From: Pseudomonas indica NBRC 103045
Lineage (GTDB): Bacteria; Pseudomonadota; Gammaproteobacteria; Pseudomonadales; Pseudomonadaceae
Assembly: GCF_002091635.1 (NCBI RefSeq)
Contig: NZ_BDAC01000032.1
Span: forward strand, 1 to 51,551
Direction: 5' to 3'
DNA length: 51,551 nt
Part shown: positions 8,811 through 16,715 of the stretch, in pieces
How positions within the stretch are numbered: position 1 is the stretch's first letter
Layout: every line of letters starts with the position of its first letter
The notes under the pieces: model-generated
The model's input: only the letters and a program-made list of their open reading frames with translations
Database searches by the model: none
Told to the model about the DNA's origin: nothing
Made by a program: the position numbers and the translations under genes

Positions 8811-9269
8811 ATGCGCATCGTCCAAGCCACCCTCGAGCACCTGGACCAGTTGACCCCGCTGTTCGTCAAATACCGCGAGTTCTATGGCGAGTTGCCTTAC
8901 CCCGACTCGTCGCGCAAATTCCTCGAAACCCGCCTGCGCCGCAAGGAATCGGTGATCTACCTGGCCATGCCGGACGACGAGGACAAAATCCTCGGCTTCT
9001 GCCAGCTCTACCCGAGCTATTCGTCCCTGTCGCTCAAGCGCGTATGGATTCTCAACGACATCTACGTCACCGAAGAGGCCCGCCGCCAACTGGTGGCCGA
9101 CCGCCTGCTGCAAACGGCGAAGAAAATGGCCAAGGAGACCAACGCGGTACGCATGCGCGTCTCCACCAACGCCGACAACGAAGTGGCGCAGAAGGTCTAC
9201 GAATCCATCGGATTCAAGGAAGACAAGCAGTTCAAGAACTACGTGCTGCCGATCAACAACGACGAATGA
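8811..9269 (+). CDS. GNAT-family N-acetyltransferase
   Basis: 152 residues beginning MRIVQATLEHLDQLTPLF. The GNAT fold is visible: the N-terminal LFVKYREFYGELP, the central VWILNDIYVTEEARRQLVAD (motif A region) and the C-terminal STNADNEVAQKVYESIGF with the usual N-x-x-A-x-x-x-Y-x-x-x-G-F ending. Substrate unknown. GAGGA six bases before the ATG supports the start. P. aeruginosa has an acetyltransferase directly after eutC (PA4026), so the position is conserved, but a terminator-like hairpin separates it from eutC and a role in ethanolamine use is not shown. Confidence 0.85.
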   Translation: MRIVQATLEHLDQLTPLFVKYREFYGELPYPDSSRKFLETRLRRKESVIYLAMPDDEDKILGFCQLYPSYSSLSLKRVWILNDIYVTEEARRQLVADRLLQTAKKMAKETNAVRMRVSTNADNEVAQKVYESIGFKEDKQFKNYVLPINNDE

Positions 9270-9341
9270 CCGGCCACCGTGGGCTCTTGATAGGAGCCCG
9301 CTCCGCTGGCGAAGCGCGGGTTAGTCGCCCCCGGCCCCGTC

Positions 9342-9363
9342 GGCCGAATGAATTCGGCCCTAC
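9342..9363. repeat. REP-like palindrome
   Basis: GGCCGAATGAATTCGGCC followed by CTAC, a copy of the common palindrome with a GGCC end. It lies just before the MITE. Confidence 0.65.
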
Positions 9364-9386
9364 AGATGCAGGCCCGACCCTCTGTA

Positions 9387-9570
9387 GGGCACCTCTAAAA
9401 ACGTAGGCGAGGCAGTCAGCACAAGGCCTCGGCGGCCCCACAAAAACAAGCGAAAAAGCGCAGTTTACGAGCTGTAAATGAGCATTTTGATGGGGGCGCC
9501 TAGCCTGGGCTCGCATTCGAGCTTGTTTTTAACGCAGTGATGACAACGCAGGTAGTTTTTAGAGGTGCCC
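9387..9570. mobile_element. MITE-like element, 184 bp, with terminal inverted repeats and target duplication
   Basis: The ends are perfect 16-base inverted repeats, GGGCACCTCTAAAAAC at 9387-9402 and its complement at 9555-9570. They are flanked on both sides by TGTA (9383-9386 and 9571-9574), a 4-base target duplication. No transposase frame is present, so this is a non-autonomous element, probably mobilised by an IS sharing these ends; the CACCTCT-A-rich end resembles some IS5-type elements as I recall. It sits between the acetyltransferase and the phosphatase/kinase gene, between two REP palindromes. Confidence 0.85.
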
Positions 9571-9571
9571 T

Positions 9572-9593
9572 GTAGGGGCGAATTCATTCGCCC
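9572..9593. repeat. REP palindrome
   Basis: GTAGG followed by GGCGAATTCATTCGCCC; abuts the right end of the MITE and lies just beyond the stop codon of the minus-strand gene at 9599. Confidence 0.7.
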
Positions 9594-9598
9594 ATGGA

Positions 9599-11185
9599 TC
9601 ACCCCAGGCTCAGCCAAAGCCCGAACGCCAGTTGAAGCCCTAACACCGCCAACAAAGCCAACCGCCAACGCCGCGACCATCGACGGGGACGCATGGCAGC
9701 GGTCGGCTTGGGCCGCTCCAAGGCCAACTGGAACTCCGACAACGCCTCGAAGCGAACCCGTGCCTGCGGCGCCAGGGCACGCGCCAACACGCCATCCCAC
9801 CCCGGCGGCAGGCGCCGGTTGAAGCGCGCCAGGGGCACGTACTGACCGTTCAGGCTCTGCTCCGGCCGTGCCACTTCCGGCCATTGACCGCTGAGCAGCC
9901 AATAGGCCAGAGCCGCCAGGGCGAACTGATCGGCGCGGCCATCCGCTCGCCGGCCGTTGCGCAGCTCCGGCGCCAACGGCACGGCATCGGGCGGGATCGG
10001 CTGGCGTCCGACACCCGGCAGGATCGCCGCATGTTCCGGCAGCAACAGCACACGCCCCTGCGCATTCATCAGGATTTGCCGCGGGCTCAGCCACAGCCCC
10101 TGCATGCCGCGTCGCTGCAACACCCGCACCGCCTCGATCAACTGGAGCAGCACGGCATGCACCTTTTCCGGCTCCAGCGGGCCACCCGCCGCCATCCAGT
10201 CGGCCAGGCTGCGCATGCCCGGTTCCGCCAGGGCGAACAACTGGAACGCATGGCGCCGCGGCTCATGGGACGACAGCACCCGCGGCAGGCTCGGCACCGA
10301 GCTGCGCCGCAACACCCACTCGCGCTGCCAGAACGCCTCGTCGGCCTCTGTTTCGGCCAGCCACAGCAGCGCCTCACGACCACTGCCGTCGCGGGCACGA
10401 AAGACCCGACGGGGCGGGCCGTAGGGACAGGCTTCGAGTAGTTGCCAGCCGTCCAGCCAGTCGCCACTCCGCCCCTCGGCCGGGGCCGGCCAGTGCTCGA
10501 CCGGAGCGGGTGGCGGACGGTTGTCCGCCGCGCCCGGGAGCAACAGCACCGCCGCGCCGGGTGCCATCAGGAAAGGTTCGAGCAGCGTGCACAACTGCCC
10601 ACTGCGCAGTTCCCGGCAGTTGCGTTGGAAATCCTGCAGATCGGTCACTTCGAGCAACGGCTGCGGCGCCAGCAACAGGGCCTCGCCTCGGTTCAGCGCC
10701 AGGTTGTGCTGCACCAGCGCCAGCTCGGCCTGGGCGCCCAATGGCACGCCTTCGCGCCCGGCCAAGGTCTGCAAGGCGCCGCCCTGGTAGCGCAGCAAGC
10801 CAATGGCGCCAGCCTGGAGAAACTGTGCCTCGCCGGCCTGGACCAGCAACAGCCCGGCGCTCAGGTCGGCAACGCCCTCGCCCTCGCGAGCGCTGCGGAA
10901 TAGCTGCAGATTGAACGCCGCCAGCACCTGACGAGCGGCCTGGGATTCGCTCCAGCTTTCCGGGGTGCAACTGAAGTCGGCGAACAGCGCATCCAGGTGA
11001 TCGTCCAGCACCTGCACCACATCGGGGCAATTGCGGGCCCAGAGCAGCGCGACCAGCAGCAGGGGCGAGCGTCCCTGGCGTCCGGCCATCCAGGTGGCCC
11101 GGGCCCGCGCCGCCTGGGTCGGAAGATCCAGTCCATGGCCCTGGGCCAGGCTGACGGCGGGATGTTCGATGAGTTGCAGCAGCAT
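9599..11185 (-). CDS. Tail-anchored PP2C-like/protein-kinase-like fusion, probably catalytically degenerate
   Basis: 528 residues from the ATG at 11185 (MLLQLIEHPAVSLAQGHG), which has GAGGAGG just upstream; a TTG six codons earlier overlaps that site and is rejected. Residues 1 to about 215 look like a PP2C-type phosphatase fold, about 240-500 like a Ser/Thr kinase fold, and the end WRLALLAVLGLQLAFGLWLS is one membrane segment. Similar Pseudomonas proteins are annotated as bifunctional kinase/phosphatase. Here the kinase catalytic loop reads GLWLSPRQILMNAQGRVLLL, with neither HRD nor DFG, and the usual PP2C metal-binding Asp-Gly motif is not evident. It may therefore be a pseudoenzyme scaffold. 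It is divergent from the MtfA-like peptidase gene. Confidence 0.75.
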   Translation of the reverse strand: MLLQLIEHPAVSLAQGHGLDLPTQAARARATWMAGRQGRSPLLLVALLWARNCPDVVQVLDDHLDALFADFSCTPESWSESQAARQVLAAFNLQLFRSAREGEGVADLSAGLLLVQAGEAQFLQAGAIGLLRYQGGALQTLAGREGVPLGAQAELALVQHNLALNRGEALLLAPQPLLEVTDLQDFQRNCRELRSGQLCTLLEPFLMAPGAAVLLLPGAADNRPPPAPVEHWPAPAEGRSGDWLDGWQLLEACPYGPPRRVFRARDGSGREALLWLAETEADEAFWQREWVLRRSSVPSLPRVLSSHEPRRHAFQLFALAEPGMRSLADWMAAGGPLEPEKVHAVLLQLIEAVRVLQRRGMQGLWLSPRQILMNAQGRVLLLPEHAAILPGVGRQPIPPDAVPLAPELRNGRRADGRADQFALAALAYWLLSGQWPEVARPEQSLNGQYVPLARFNRRLPPGWDGVLARALAPQARVRFEALSEFQLALERPKPTAAMRPRRWSRRWRLALLAVLGLQLAFGLWLSLG

Positions 11186-11298
11186 CGCGGCCCTCCTCGA
11201 CAAGGTGATTCGCCTCCGGTCTTGCAGCCTTTGTGCCGCTTGCCGGCCTCTGGCGCGCCGCTTAAGGTGGCAGGCGTCGCGTTTCCGAGGTCATTTCC

Positions 11299-12108
11299 AT
11301 GTGGTCGTTCCGTGCCTGGCGCCGCCAGCGCATCCTTGCCAAGCATCCCGTCGACCCGCAGCTCTGGGCCCGGGTCCGGCAGCGGCTACCGCTGCTGGAC
11401 GGACTCAGCGCGGCGGAAGACCAGCGGCTGCGTGAACGCAGTGTGCTCTTCCTTCATGGCAAGCATCTGACCGCCCTCCCCGGCGTCGAACTCGGCACCG
11501 AGGAACGCCTGTTGCTGGCCGCCCAGGCCGAGCTGCCGCTGCTTCACCTGCCCGACCTCGACTGGTACCAGGGCTTCCATGAGCTGGTGCTCTACCCGGA
11601 CGATTTCGTCAGCCCGCAGCGCCACCGCGACGCCGCCGGCGTGGAGCACGAATGGGACGACGAGCGCAGCGGCGAAGCCTGGTCCCAGGGCCCGGTGATC
11701 CTGGCTTGGCCCGGCGTCCAGGCCAGCGGCGGCTGGGAGGGCTACAACCTGGTGATCCACGAACTGGCGCATAAGCTGGACATGCTCAACGGCGACGCCA
11801 ACGGCCTGCCGCCGCTGCACCGCGACATGCGCATCGGCGACTGGGCCGCCGCCATGCAGGCCGCCTACGACGACCTCAACGCCCAGCTCGACCGCGATCC
11901 GGACGCGGAAACCGCCATCGATCCCTACGCCGCGGAAGACCCGGCGGAGTTCTTCGCCGTCACCAGCGAATACTTTTTCAGCGCCCCCGACCTGCTGGAC
12001 CAGGCCTACCCGGCGGTCTATGCCCAGCTCAAGGCCTTCTACCGCCAGGACCCGCTGGCCCGCCTGCGCCAGTTGCAGGCCGAGCACCCGGACTATCGAG
12101 AGAGCTGA
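11299..12108 (+). CDS. mtfA: Zinc-dependent peptidase of the MtfA family
   Basis: 269 residues beginning [19 protein letters not shown]. The zinc site [10 protein letters not shown] gives HExxH, and a third ligand lies in the downstream [15 protein letters not shown] segment; both are hallmarks of the MtfA (M90) family. E. coli MtfA is a cytosolic peptidase that also binds the repressor Mlc, but no Mlc homologue is seen here. The N-terminal WRRQRILAK is basic without a clear signal peptide. It lies between the divergent phosphatase/kinase-like gene and ppa, the arrangement I recall from P. aeruginosa PA4030-PA4031. Confidence 0.88.
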   Translation: MWSFRAWRRQRILAKHPVDPQLWARVRQRLPLLDGLSAAEDQRLRERSVLFLHGKHLTALPGVELGTEERLLLAAQAELPLLHLPDLDWYQGFHELVLYPDDFVSPQRHRDAAGVEHEWDDERSGEAWSQGPVILAWPGVQASGGWEGYNLVIHELAHKLDMLNGDANGLPPLHRDMRIGDWAAAMQAAYDDLNAQLDRDPDAETAIDPYAAEDPAEFFAVTSEYFFSAPDLLDQAYPAVYAQLKAFYRQDPLARLRQLQAEHPDYRES

Positions 12109-12161
12109 ACGCAGGGAACCAAAGACACCGAAACCAAGACCAATGGCGTACGCCTTTGTCG

Positions 12162-12190
12162 TGGAAACGGCCAGGGAATGTGCCTATAAT
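12162..12190 (+). promoter_or_regulatory. Sigma-70 promoter of ppa
   Basis: A perfect TATAAT (-10) at 12185-12190 lies 17 bases after TGGAAA (12162-12167), a fair -35 match. Transcription would start near 12197, about 31 bases before the ppa ATG. Confidence 0.65.
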
Positions 12191-12227
12191 CGCGGCCACT
12201 TTTTTGGCCCATCCAGGGAGTCGCCCC

Positions 12228-12755
12228 ATGAGCTACAGCAAGATCCCGGCCGGCAAAGACCTGCCGAACGACATCTACGTCGCTATCGAGATCCCGGCCA
12301 ACCATGCGCCGATCAAGTACGAGATCGACAAGGACACCGACTGCCTGTTCGTCGACCGCTTCATGGCGACCCCGATGTTCTATCCGGCCAACTACGGCTA
12401 CATCCCCAACACCCTGGCCGACGACGGCGACCCGCTGGACGTCCTGGTCGTGACTCCCTACCCGGTGGCGCCGGGCTCCGTGATCCGCGCCCGTCCGGTC
12501 GGCGTGCTGCACATGACCGACGAAGCCGGCGGCGATGCCAAGCTGGTTGCCGTCCCGCACGACAAGCTGAGCCAACTGTACGTGGACATCAAGGAATACA
12601 CCGACCTGCCCGCCCTGCTCCTGGAGCAGATCAAGCACTTCTTCGAGAACTACAAAGACCTCGAAAAAGGCAAGTGGGTGAAAGTCGAGCGCTGGGGCAA
12701 CGCCGAAGAAGCCCGCGCAGAAATCATGAAGGCAGTTGCGGCTTATCAAAAATAA
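12228..12755 (+). CDS. ppa: Inorganic pyrophosphatase (family I)
   Basis: 175 residues, the standard bacterial length, beginning [20 protein letters not shown]. The substrate and Mg-binding segments are clear: [34 protein letters not shown] with the signature aspartates, and [15 protein letters not shown] near the end. It hydrolyses pyrophosphate to two phosphates in the cytoplasm and drives biosynthetic reactions forward. It has its own good promoter and a strong intrinsic terminator, so it is monocistronic. CAGGGAG before the ATG supports the start. Confidence 0.98.
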   Translation: MSYSKIPAGKDLPNDIYVAIEIPANHAPIKYEIDKDTDCLFVDRFMATPMFYPANYGYIPNTLADDGDPLDVLVVTPYPVAPGSVIRARPVGVLHMTDEAGGDAKLVAVPHDKLSQLYVDIKEYTDLPALLLEQIKHFFENYKDLEKGKWVKVERWGNAEEARAEIMKAVAAYQK

Positions 12756-12771
12756 GCCAAAGCTACCCCCT

Positions 12772-12800
12772 AAAAGCCGGCCACAAGCCGGCTTTTTTAT
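12772..12800 (+). terminator. Intrinsic terminator of ppa
   Basis: GCCGGC (12776-12781) and GCCGGC (12787-12792) form a self-complementary stem around CACAA. AAAA precedes it and TTTTTT follows, extending the stem. It may also terminate transcripts arriving from the minus-strand hydrolase gene at 12858. Confidence 0.9.
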
Positions 12801-12857
12801 TGCCTGGGGAAAACGCCCGGCAGCCACGCTCCGAGGCACGGCCACCGAGGCAGGCGG

Positions 12858-13484
12858 TCACTTGGCCGACGTCAGCGTGCTGTAGCTGCTGATGAGATTG
12901 CGGTAATCCGGGATGTGGTTGGAGAACAACGCCGCCAGGCCCTCGATGTCGTTGCGCCAATCGCGGTGCAGCTCGCAGGCCACGCCGAACCAGGTCATCA
13001 GTTGGGCGCCGGCCGCCTCCATGCGGCGCCAGGCGGCGTCACGGGTGATTTCGTTGAAGGTACCGGAAGCGTCCGTGACCACGAACACCTCATAGCCCTC
13101 CTCCAGCGCGGACAGGGCCGGGAACGCAACGCACACTTCGGTGACCACGCCGGCGATGATCAGCTGCTTCTTGCCCGTGGCCTTGACCGCGTTGACGAAG
13201 TCCTCGTTGTCCCAGGCGTTGATGTTGCCAGGGCGGGCGATGTAGGGCGCCTCGGGGAACTGCTCCTTCAGCTCCGGCACCAGCGGGCCATTGGGACCGG
13301 TCTCGAAACTGGTGGTGAGGATGGTCGGCAGCTTGAAATACTTGGCCAGGTCGCCCAACGCCAGCACGTTGTTCTTGAACTTGTCAGGCTCGATGTCCCG
13401 CACCAGCGAGAGCAGCCCCGCCTGGTGATCGACCAGCAAGACGGCAGCATCGTTCTTGTCGAGGCGCTTGTATTGGAAGGACAT
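12858..13484 (-). CDS. ycaC: Isochorismatase-like cysteine hydrolase (YcaC type)
   Basis: 208 residues from the ATG at 13484 (MSFQYKRLDKNDAAVLLVDH), with AAGGAG upstream; the longer open frame to 13655 has no such signal. The triad of this superfamily is visible: Asp in LLVDHQAGLL, a Lys near the NAVKATGKKQL segment, and Cys in AGVVTEVCVAFPALSA. The conserved non-proline cis peptide region VVTEV is also present. Length and sequence fit the YcaC subfamily, whose substrate is not established. It is convergent with ppa and divergent from the binding-protein gene. Confidence 0.85.
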   Translation of the reverse strand: MSFQYKRLDKNDAAVLLVDHQAGLLSLVRDIEPDKFKNNVLALGDLAKYFKLPTILTTSFETGPNGPLVPELKEQFPEAPYIARPGNINAWDNEDFVNAVKATGKKQLIIAGVVTEVCVAFPALSALEEGYEVFVVTDASGTFNEITRDAAWRRMEAAGAQLMTWFGVACELHRDWRNDIEGLAALFSNHIPDYRNLISSYSTLTSAK

Positions 13485-13938
13485 GGTGATCTCCTTGTTT
13501 CGATTGAGGCCATGCGGAACATGGCCGAAGGAGTCAGGGCACTGAGGCGCTCGGCTCTCATGGACAGGTCCTGGCGACCGGAACAAGCTGCCCTGAGCAG
13601 GATTTATCGAGATCGCTCCTGGGAGTCCTGTCGTCGCAGCCGGCGGCCCGGACAATTGCCCATGGTCTCCGACTTGGCAGGACTCATCATCCGCCCCACG
13701 AATCCGGCGTGGGATTAATCAGAGTAGTCAGCATCCCGCTCCGCTGACTGACCGTCAGTCGTTCCCCCGGCCGAATCGCAGCTGCGCGATGCGTCTTCAG
13801 GCTTACGCCCCGCTGGAATGGACCTCCCAAAGTCTCAGCGCAATGATTGCCACCTGCCACTATGCTTAACAGCGAAAAGCCACTGCCCCTCCGACGAGTA
13901 CCAGCCGTGGCATCGACTCCCGGTGAGAGAGGGCTGCC
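13485..13938. other. 454-bp divergent intergenic region
   Basis: Lies between the hydrolase (minus) and the binding protein (plus), so it should hold promoters for both. No gene is seen; the extended frames on both strands lack start signals. The only clear structure is the palindrome at 13746-13760. GAGAGAGG at 13924-13931 before the ATG at 13939 is the ribosome-binding region of the binding protein. Confidence 0.5.
13746..13760. promoter_or_regulatory. TetR-type operator-like palindrome
   Basis: GACTGACCGTCAGTC is a perfect 7+1+7 inverted repeat. Palindromes of this form are typical targets of TetR-family repressors. No TetR-family gene is in the window, so the regulator would act from elsewhere. 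Confidence 0.45.
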
Positions 13939-14964
13939 ATGAAACTCGGCGCCGTACGTCATGTGCTGTTCGCCTGCCTGCTCGGCATGGTGGTGGCGGT
14001 AGGTCATAGCCAGTGGTCGGGCCCGGACAAAGGGCCCGCGGCGGTATCGGACAAGCGGGTGATATTCCTCGCCTCCGACTTCCGCAACGGCGGTGTGGTG
14101 GGCGTGTACCGGAGCTTCGAGCGCGCGGCCAAGCTGCTCGGTTGGCAGGTGCGGGCGCTGGACGGGCGGGGCGATGCCGACGAGCTGCGGCGTATCGCCG
14201 ACCAGGCCCTGCGAGAGGCGCCGGACGGCGTGGTGCTGGGGGGTTTTGGACTGGCTGCACTGGGTACGCCACCCAAACTCCTCCAGCAGCGCGACATTCC
14301 CGTGGTGGGCTGGCACGCCGGCGACCATCCGGGACCGAACGAATGGCTGTTCAGCAATGTCACCACCGATCCGCTGGTGGTCGCGGACATGGCCGCCGAA
14401 TTGGTGATCGGCGATGGCCCGGTCGGTGTGGTGATCTTCACCGACAGCCACTTCGCCATCGCCACCGCCAAGTCCCAGCGCATGGCCGAACGTGTGGCCG
14501 CCTGCCCGAACTGCCGGGTGCTGAGTGTCGAGGACCTGGCCATTTCCCGGGCATCGACGGACGTGGAAAAACGGGTCGAGCAGCTCCAGCAGCGCTTCGG
14601 CGCGGCCTGGACTCACACCCTGGCGATCAACGACGTGTATTTCGACCATATGCACCTGCCCCTGGCCCGGCTCGGGCGCAAGGACATCCGCCTCATCTCG
14701 GCCGGCGACGGCTCCTCCAAAGCGCTGGGGCGGATCTACTCCGGACTGTCGCAACAGATCGCCACCATCGCCGAACCCCTCGGCGCCCATGGCTGGCAAC
14801 TGGTGGACGAGCTCAACCGCGCCTTCGCCGGCGAACCGCCCAGCGGCTTCGTCGCCCAACCGCTGCTGATCACCACCGAGGTCCTGCGCCAGAGCGAAAC
14901 CATCACCATCGAGCTGGATAGCAGCTACGAGGACGCCTACCTGCGCCTCTGGCGGCCTAAGTGA
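13939..14964 (+). CDS. Periplasmic substrate-binding protein (ribose/sugar-binding fold), orphan
   Basis: 341 residues. The N-terminus MKLGAVRHVLFACLLGMVVA is a signal peptide, and no lipobox Cys is visible. The mature part has the two-lobed type-I periplasmic binding fold: KRVIFLASDFRNGGVVGVYRS opens lobe one, VVLGGFGLAALG and IPVVGWHAGDHPG follow, and ISAGDGSSKALGRI lies in lobe two. The ligand is unknown. No ABC permease or ATPase gene is adjacent, so it may feed a sensor kinase or a transporter encoded elsewhere. The gene is monocistronic, divergent from the hydrolase and followed by REP repeats. Confidence 0.72.
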   Translation: MKLGAVRHVLFACLLGMVVAVGHSQWSGPDKGPAAVSDKRVIFLASDFRNGGVVGVYRSFERAAKLLGWQVRALDGRGDADELRRIADQALREAPDGVVLGGFGLAALGTPPKLLQQRDIPVVGWHAGDHPGPNEWLFSNVTTDPLVVADMAAELVIGDGPVGVVIFTDSHFAIATAKSQRMAERVAACPNCRVLSVEDLAISRASTDVEKRVEQLQQRFGAAWTHTLAINDVYFDHMHLPLARLGRKDIRLISAGDGSSKALGRIYSGLSQQIATIAEPLGAHGWQLVDELNRAFAGEPPSGFVAQPLLITTEVLRQSETITIELDSSYEDAYLRLWRPK

Positions 14965-14977
14965 GCCCCATGGTTTT

Positions 14978-15008
14978 CCCGGATTGCGCTGCGCTTACCC
15001 GGGCTACG
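14978..15008. repeat. Second-family REP (CCCGGATTGCG type)
   Basis: CCCGGATTGCGCTGCGCTTA continuing CCCGGGCTACG. Related copies are at 28982-29012 and twice at 51447-51514. It lies 14 bases past the binding-protein stop. Confidence 0.65.
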
Positions 15009-15016
15009 ACCGAACC

Positions 15017-15075
15017 GTAGGGGCGGGTTCATTCGTCCGGCGAGGGTGGGTTTGGGCGAATGAATTCGCCCCTAC
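15017..15075. repeat. Two REP palindromes in inverted orientation
   Basis: A degenerate copy (15017-15038) and a perfect copy GGGCGAATGAATTCGCCC (from 15054, ending CTAC at 15075) face each other across about 15 bases, the usual paired-REP arrangement in Pseudomonas intergenic DNA. Confidence 0.7.
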
Positions 15076-15106
15076 GAAGACGAGAAAAACGCTCCACAAA
15101 ACGCAC

Positions 15107-15134
15107 GATGCCCAGGGTTCTCGCCCTGGGCATC
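15107..15134 (-). terminator. Terminator of the small lipoprotein gene
   Basis: An 11-bp perfect stem, GATGCCCAGGG with CCCTGGGCATC around a 6-base loop, lies five bases after the minus-strand stop codon. Read on the minus strand it is followed by GTGCGTTTTG, a partial T tract. Confidence 0.7.
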
Positions 15135-15139
15135 GCAAC

Positions 15140-15466
15140 TCACTCGTCTTCTTCACCCGGCGGTGGGCCGGGTGGCGGGCCTTCGCGATCACCGCCGCCG
15201 GGGCCGCCCGGTGGATGATCCGGCGCAGCCGCCAACTTGCCGTCGAAATCGCGGCAGACACCCTTCATCGCCCGCTTGCCGTCCCGGCCGGTGAACGACA
15301 CGGCAGCGCCTTCGGTTTTCCCGGCGCAGGCCGCGAAAGCCTCGGGCGGCGGCATGCGTGGCTTGCCGTCGTCCGGTGGCGGCTGTCGCTCGTCGGCCGC
15401 CTGCCCGCAGGCGGCCAATGTTGCCAGGACCACACCGCCCATAATCCCCTTCCATCCCGTCCGCAT
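15140..15466 (-). CDS. Small proline-rich putative lipoprotein
   Basis: 108 residues beginning MRTGWKGIMGGVVLATLAAC. The segment LATLAAC is a good lipobox, so Cys20 is the likely lipidated residue. The mature part has one Cys pair (FAACAG and KGVCRD) in a conserved-looking core VSFTGRDGKRAMKGVC, then a tail almost entirely Pro, Gly, Asp and Glu. The GAGAGGGG upstream supports this start. No family recognised; probably an envelope protein. The long open frame across the same DNA (15189-16139, minus) is a high-GC shadow. Confidence 0.6.
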   Translation of the reverse strand: MRTGWKGIMGGVVLATLAACGQAADERQPPPDDGKPRMPPPEAFAACAGKTEGAAVSFTGRDGKRAMKGVCRDFDGKLAAAPDHPPGGPGGGDREGPPPGPPPGEEDE

Positions 15467-15623
15467 AACTACCCCTCTCGCTGAAACCGATGGCGATCAA
15501 AGCACAGCGCGGCCTTTCGCGGCGGGCGTTTACCCAGAATTTACCGGTTGCTACAAAGTGGATACAGGTTCGCCCGCGACTTCGTACAACTGATAAGCTG
15601 CACCTTTTTTGTGCGAGCCATCC

Positions 15624-16394
15624 ATGAGCCTGATCGATCTCCTGCTGCTGGTCCTCGCCGGCTTCGCCGCCGGCGGCATGAATGCCCTGGCTGGTGGCGG
15701 TACGTTCTTTTCCTTTCCCGCTCTCCTCGCCACCGGCCTGCCGCCGGTCACCGCCAACGCCACCAACGCCGTCGCCCTCTGGCCGGCCAGCCTCGCCGGG
15801 GCCTGGGCCGCGCGCGGCTCGTTGCGGCCGCTGGGGCGTTACCTGCTGCCGCTGCTGATCGCCGGCCTGCTCGGCGGGTTGGGTGGCGGACTGCTGCTGC
15901 TTGCCGGCGGCGATTCGGTGTTCCGCGTATTGATCCCCTGGCTGCTGCTCGCCGCCACCGCCCTGTTCGCCGCCAGCCCCTGGCTCAGCCGCTGGCTCGC
16001 GGCGCGGCGCCAGGAAGCCGAGCGTCCGCCGCACACGCCGCTGTCCATCGGTGCCCACGTCGGCGTATCCATCTACGGCGGGTATTTCGGCGCCGGCATG
16101 GGCATCCTCCAGCTCGCCGCCTTTTCCATCGAAGGCCATCCGCTGGCCCGCGCCAACGCGCTGAAGAACCTCATTTCGGCAGTGATCTACAGCATCGCCA
16201 CCGTAACCTTCGTAGTGGCCGGACGGGTGAGCTGGAGCGAGCTGGCGATCCTGCTGGTCGGCGCCACCCTCGGCGGTTACGTCGGCGGCGCCCTCGGCGA
16301 ACGGCTGCCGCCGCGTCTGCTGCGCGCCTTCGTGATCCTGGTCGGCAGCGCCATGACGCTCTACTACTTCTACGCCACCTATTTCGCCGGCTGA
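15624..16394 (+). CDS. TauE/SafE-family membrane permease
   Basis: 256 residues from the ATG at 15624; the frame opens at a TTG five codons earlier without support. About eight hydrophobic segments are visible. The first half has the family signature GGMNALAGGGTFFSFPALLA followed by TANATNAVALWPASLAG, and the second half the repeated YGGYFGAGMGILQL and NALKNLISAV, as expected from the internal duplication of these proteins. The family exports sulfite, sulfoacetate and related organosulfur anions, but the substrate here is not indicated by neighbours. Divergent from the small lipoprotein gene. Confidence 0.85.
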   Translation: MSLIDLLLLVLAGFAAGGMNALAGGGTFFSFPALLATGLPPVTANATNAVALWPASLAGAWAARGSLRPLGRYLLPLLIAGLLGGLGGGLLLLAGGDSVFRVLIPWLLLAATALFAASPWLSRWLAARRQEAERPPHTPLSIGAHVGVSIYGGYFGAGMGILQLAAFSIEGHPLARANALKNLISAVIYSIATVTFVVAGRVSWSELAILLVGATLGGYVGGALGERLPPRLLRAFVILVGSAMTLYYFYATYFAG

Positions 16395-16472
16395 GCGGGC
16401 GCCCGTCGATTTGCCCGTCCGGCGCGGCTCTGCTAGTGTCGCGCCCGTTCCAGACCCGCCGAGACCGCCGCC

Positions 16473-16715
16473 ATGGCCCGCAAGAAAGCCGCCCTCGATT
16501 TCGAACAGTCACTCGCCGACCTGCAAGCCCTGGTCGAGCGCCTGGAGAGTGGCGAGCTGTCGCTGGAAGACTCGCTGACCGCCTTCGAGCAGGGCATCCG
16601 CCTGACCCGCGACTGCCAGGCCGCGCTGAGCCAGGCCGAGCAGAAGGTGCAGATTCTCCTCGAGCGCGACGGCGAGCTGGAGGAAGCGCCTTTCGAGACG
16701 GATTCCGACGCATGA
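16473..16715 (+). CDS. xseB: Exodeoxyribonuclease VII small subunit
   Basis: 80 residues, the usual XseB length. The signature is [20 protein letters not shown] followed by [20 protein letters not shown]. It assembles with XseA (not in the window) into the exonuclease that degrades single-stranded DNA. The final codons overlap the ispA start in an ATGA junction (16712-16715), so the two are translationally coupled, as in most Gammaproteobacteria. Confidence 0.96.
   Translation: MARKKAALDFEQSLADLQALVERLESGELSLEDSLTAFEQGIRLTRDCQAALSQAEQKVQILLERDGELEEAPFETDSDA

Noticed and set aside
15189-16139. 316-codon minus-strand frame opposite the TauE permease
   Set aside because: Gly/Glu/Gln-rich shadow; the permease on the plus strand has the family signatures and membrane segments.
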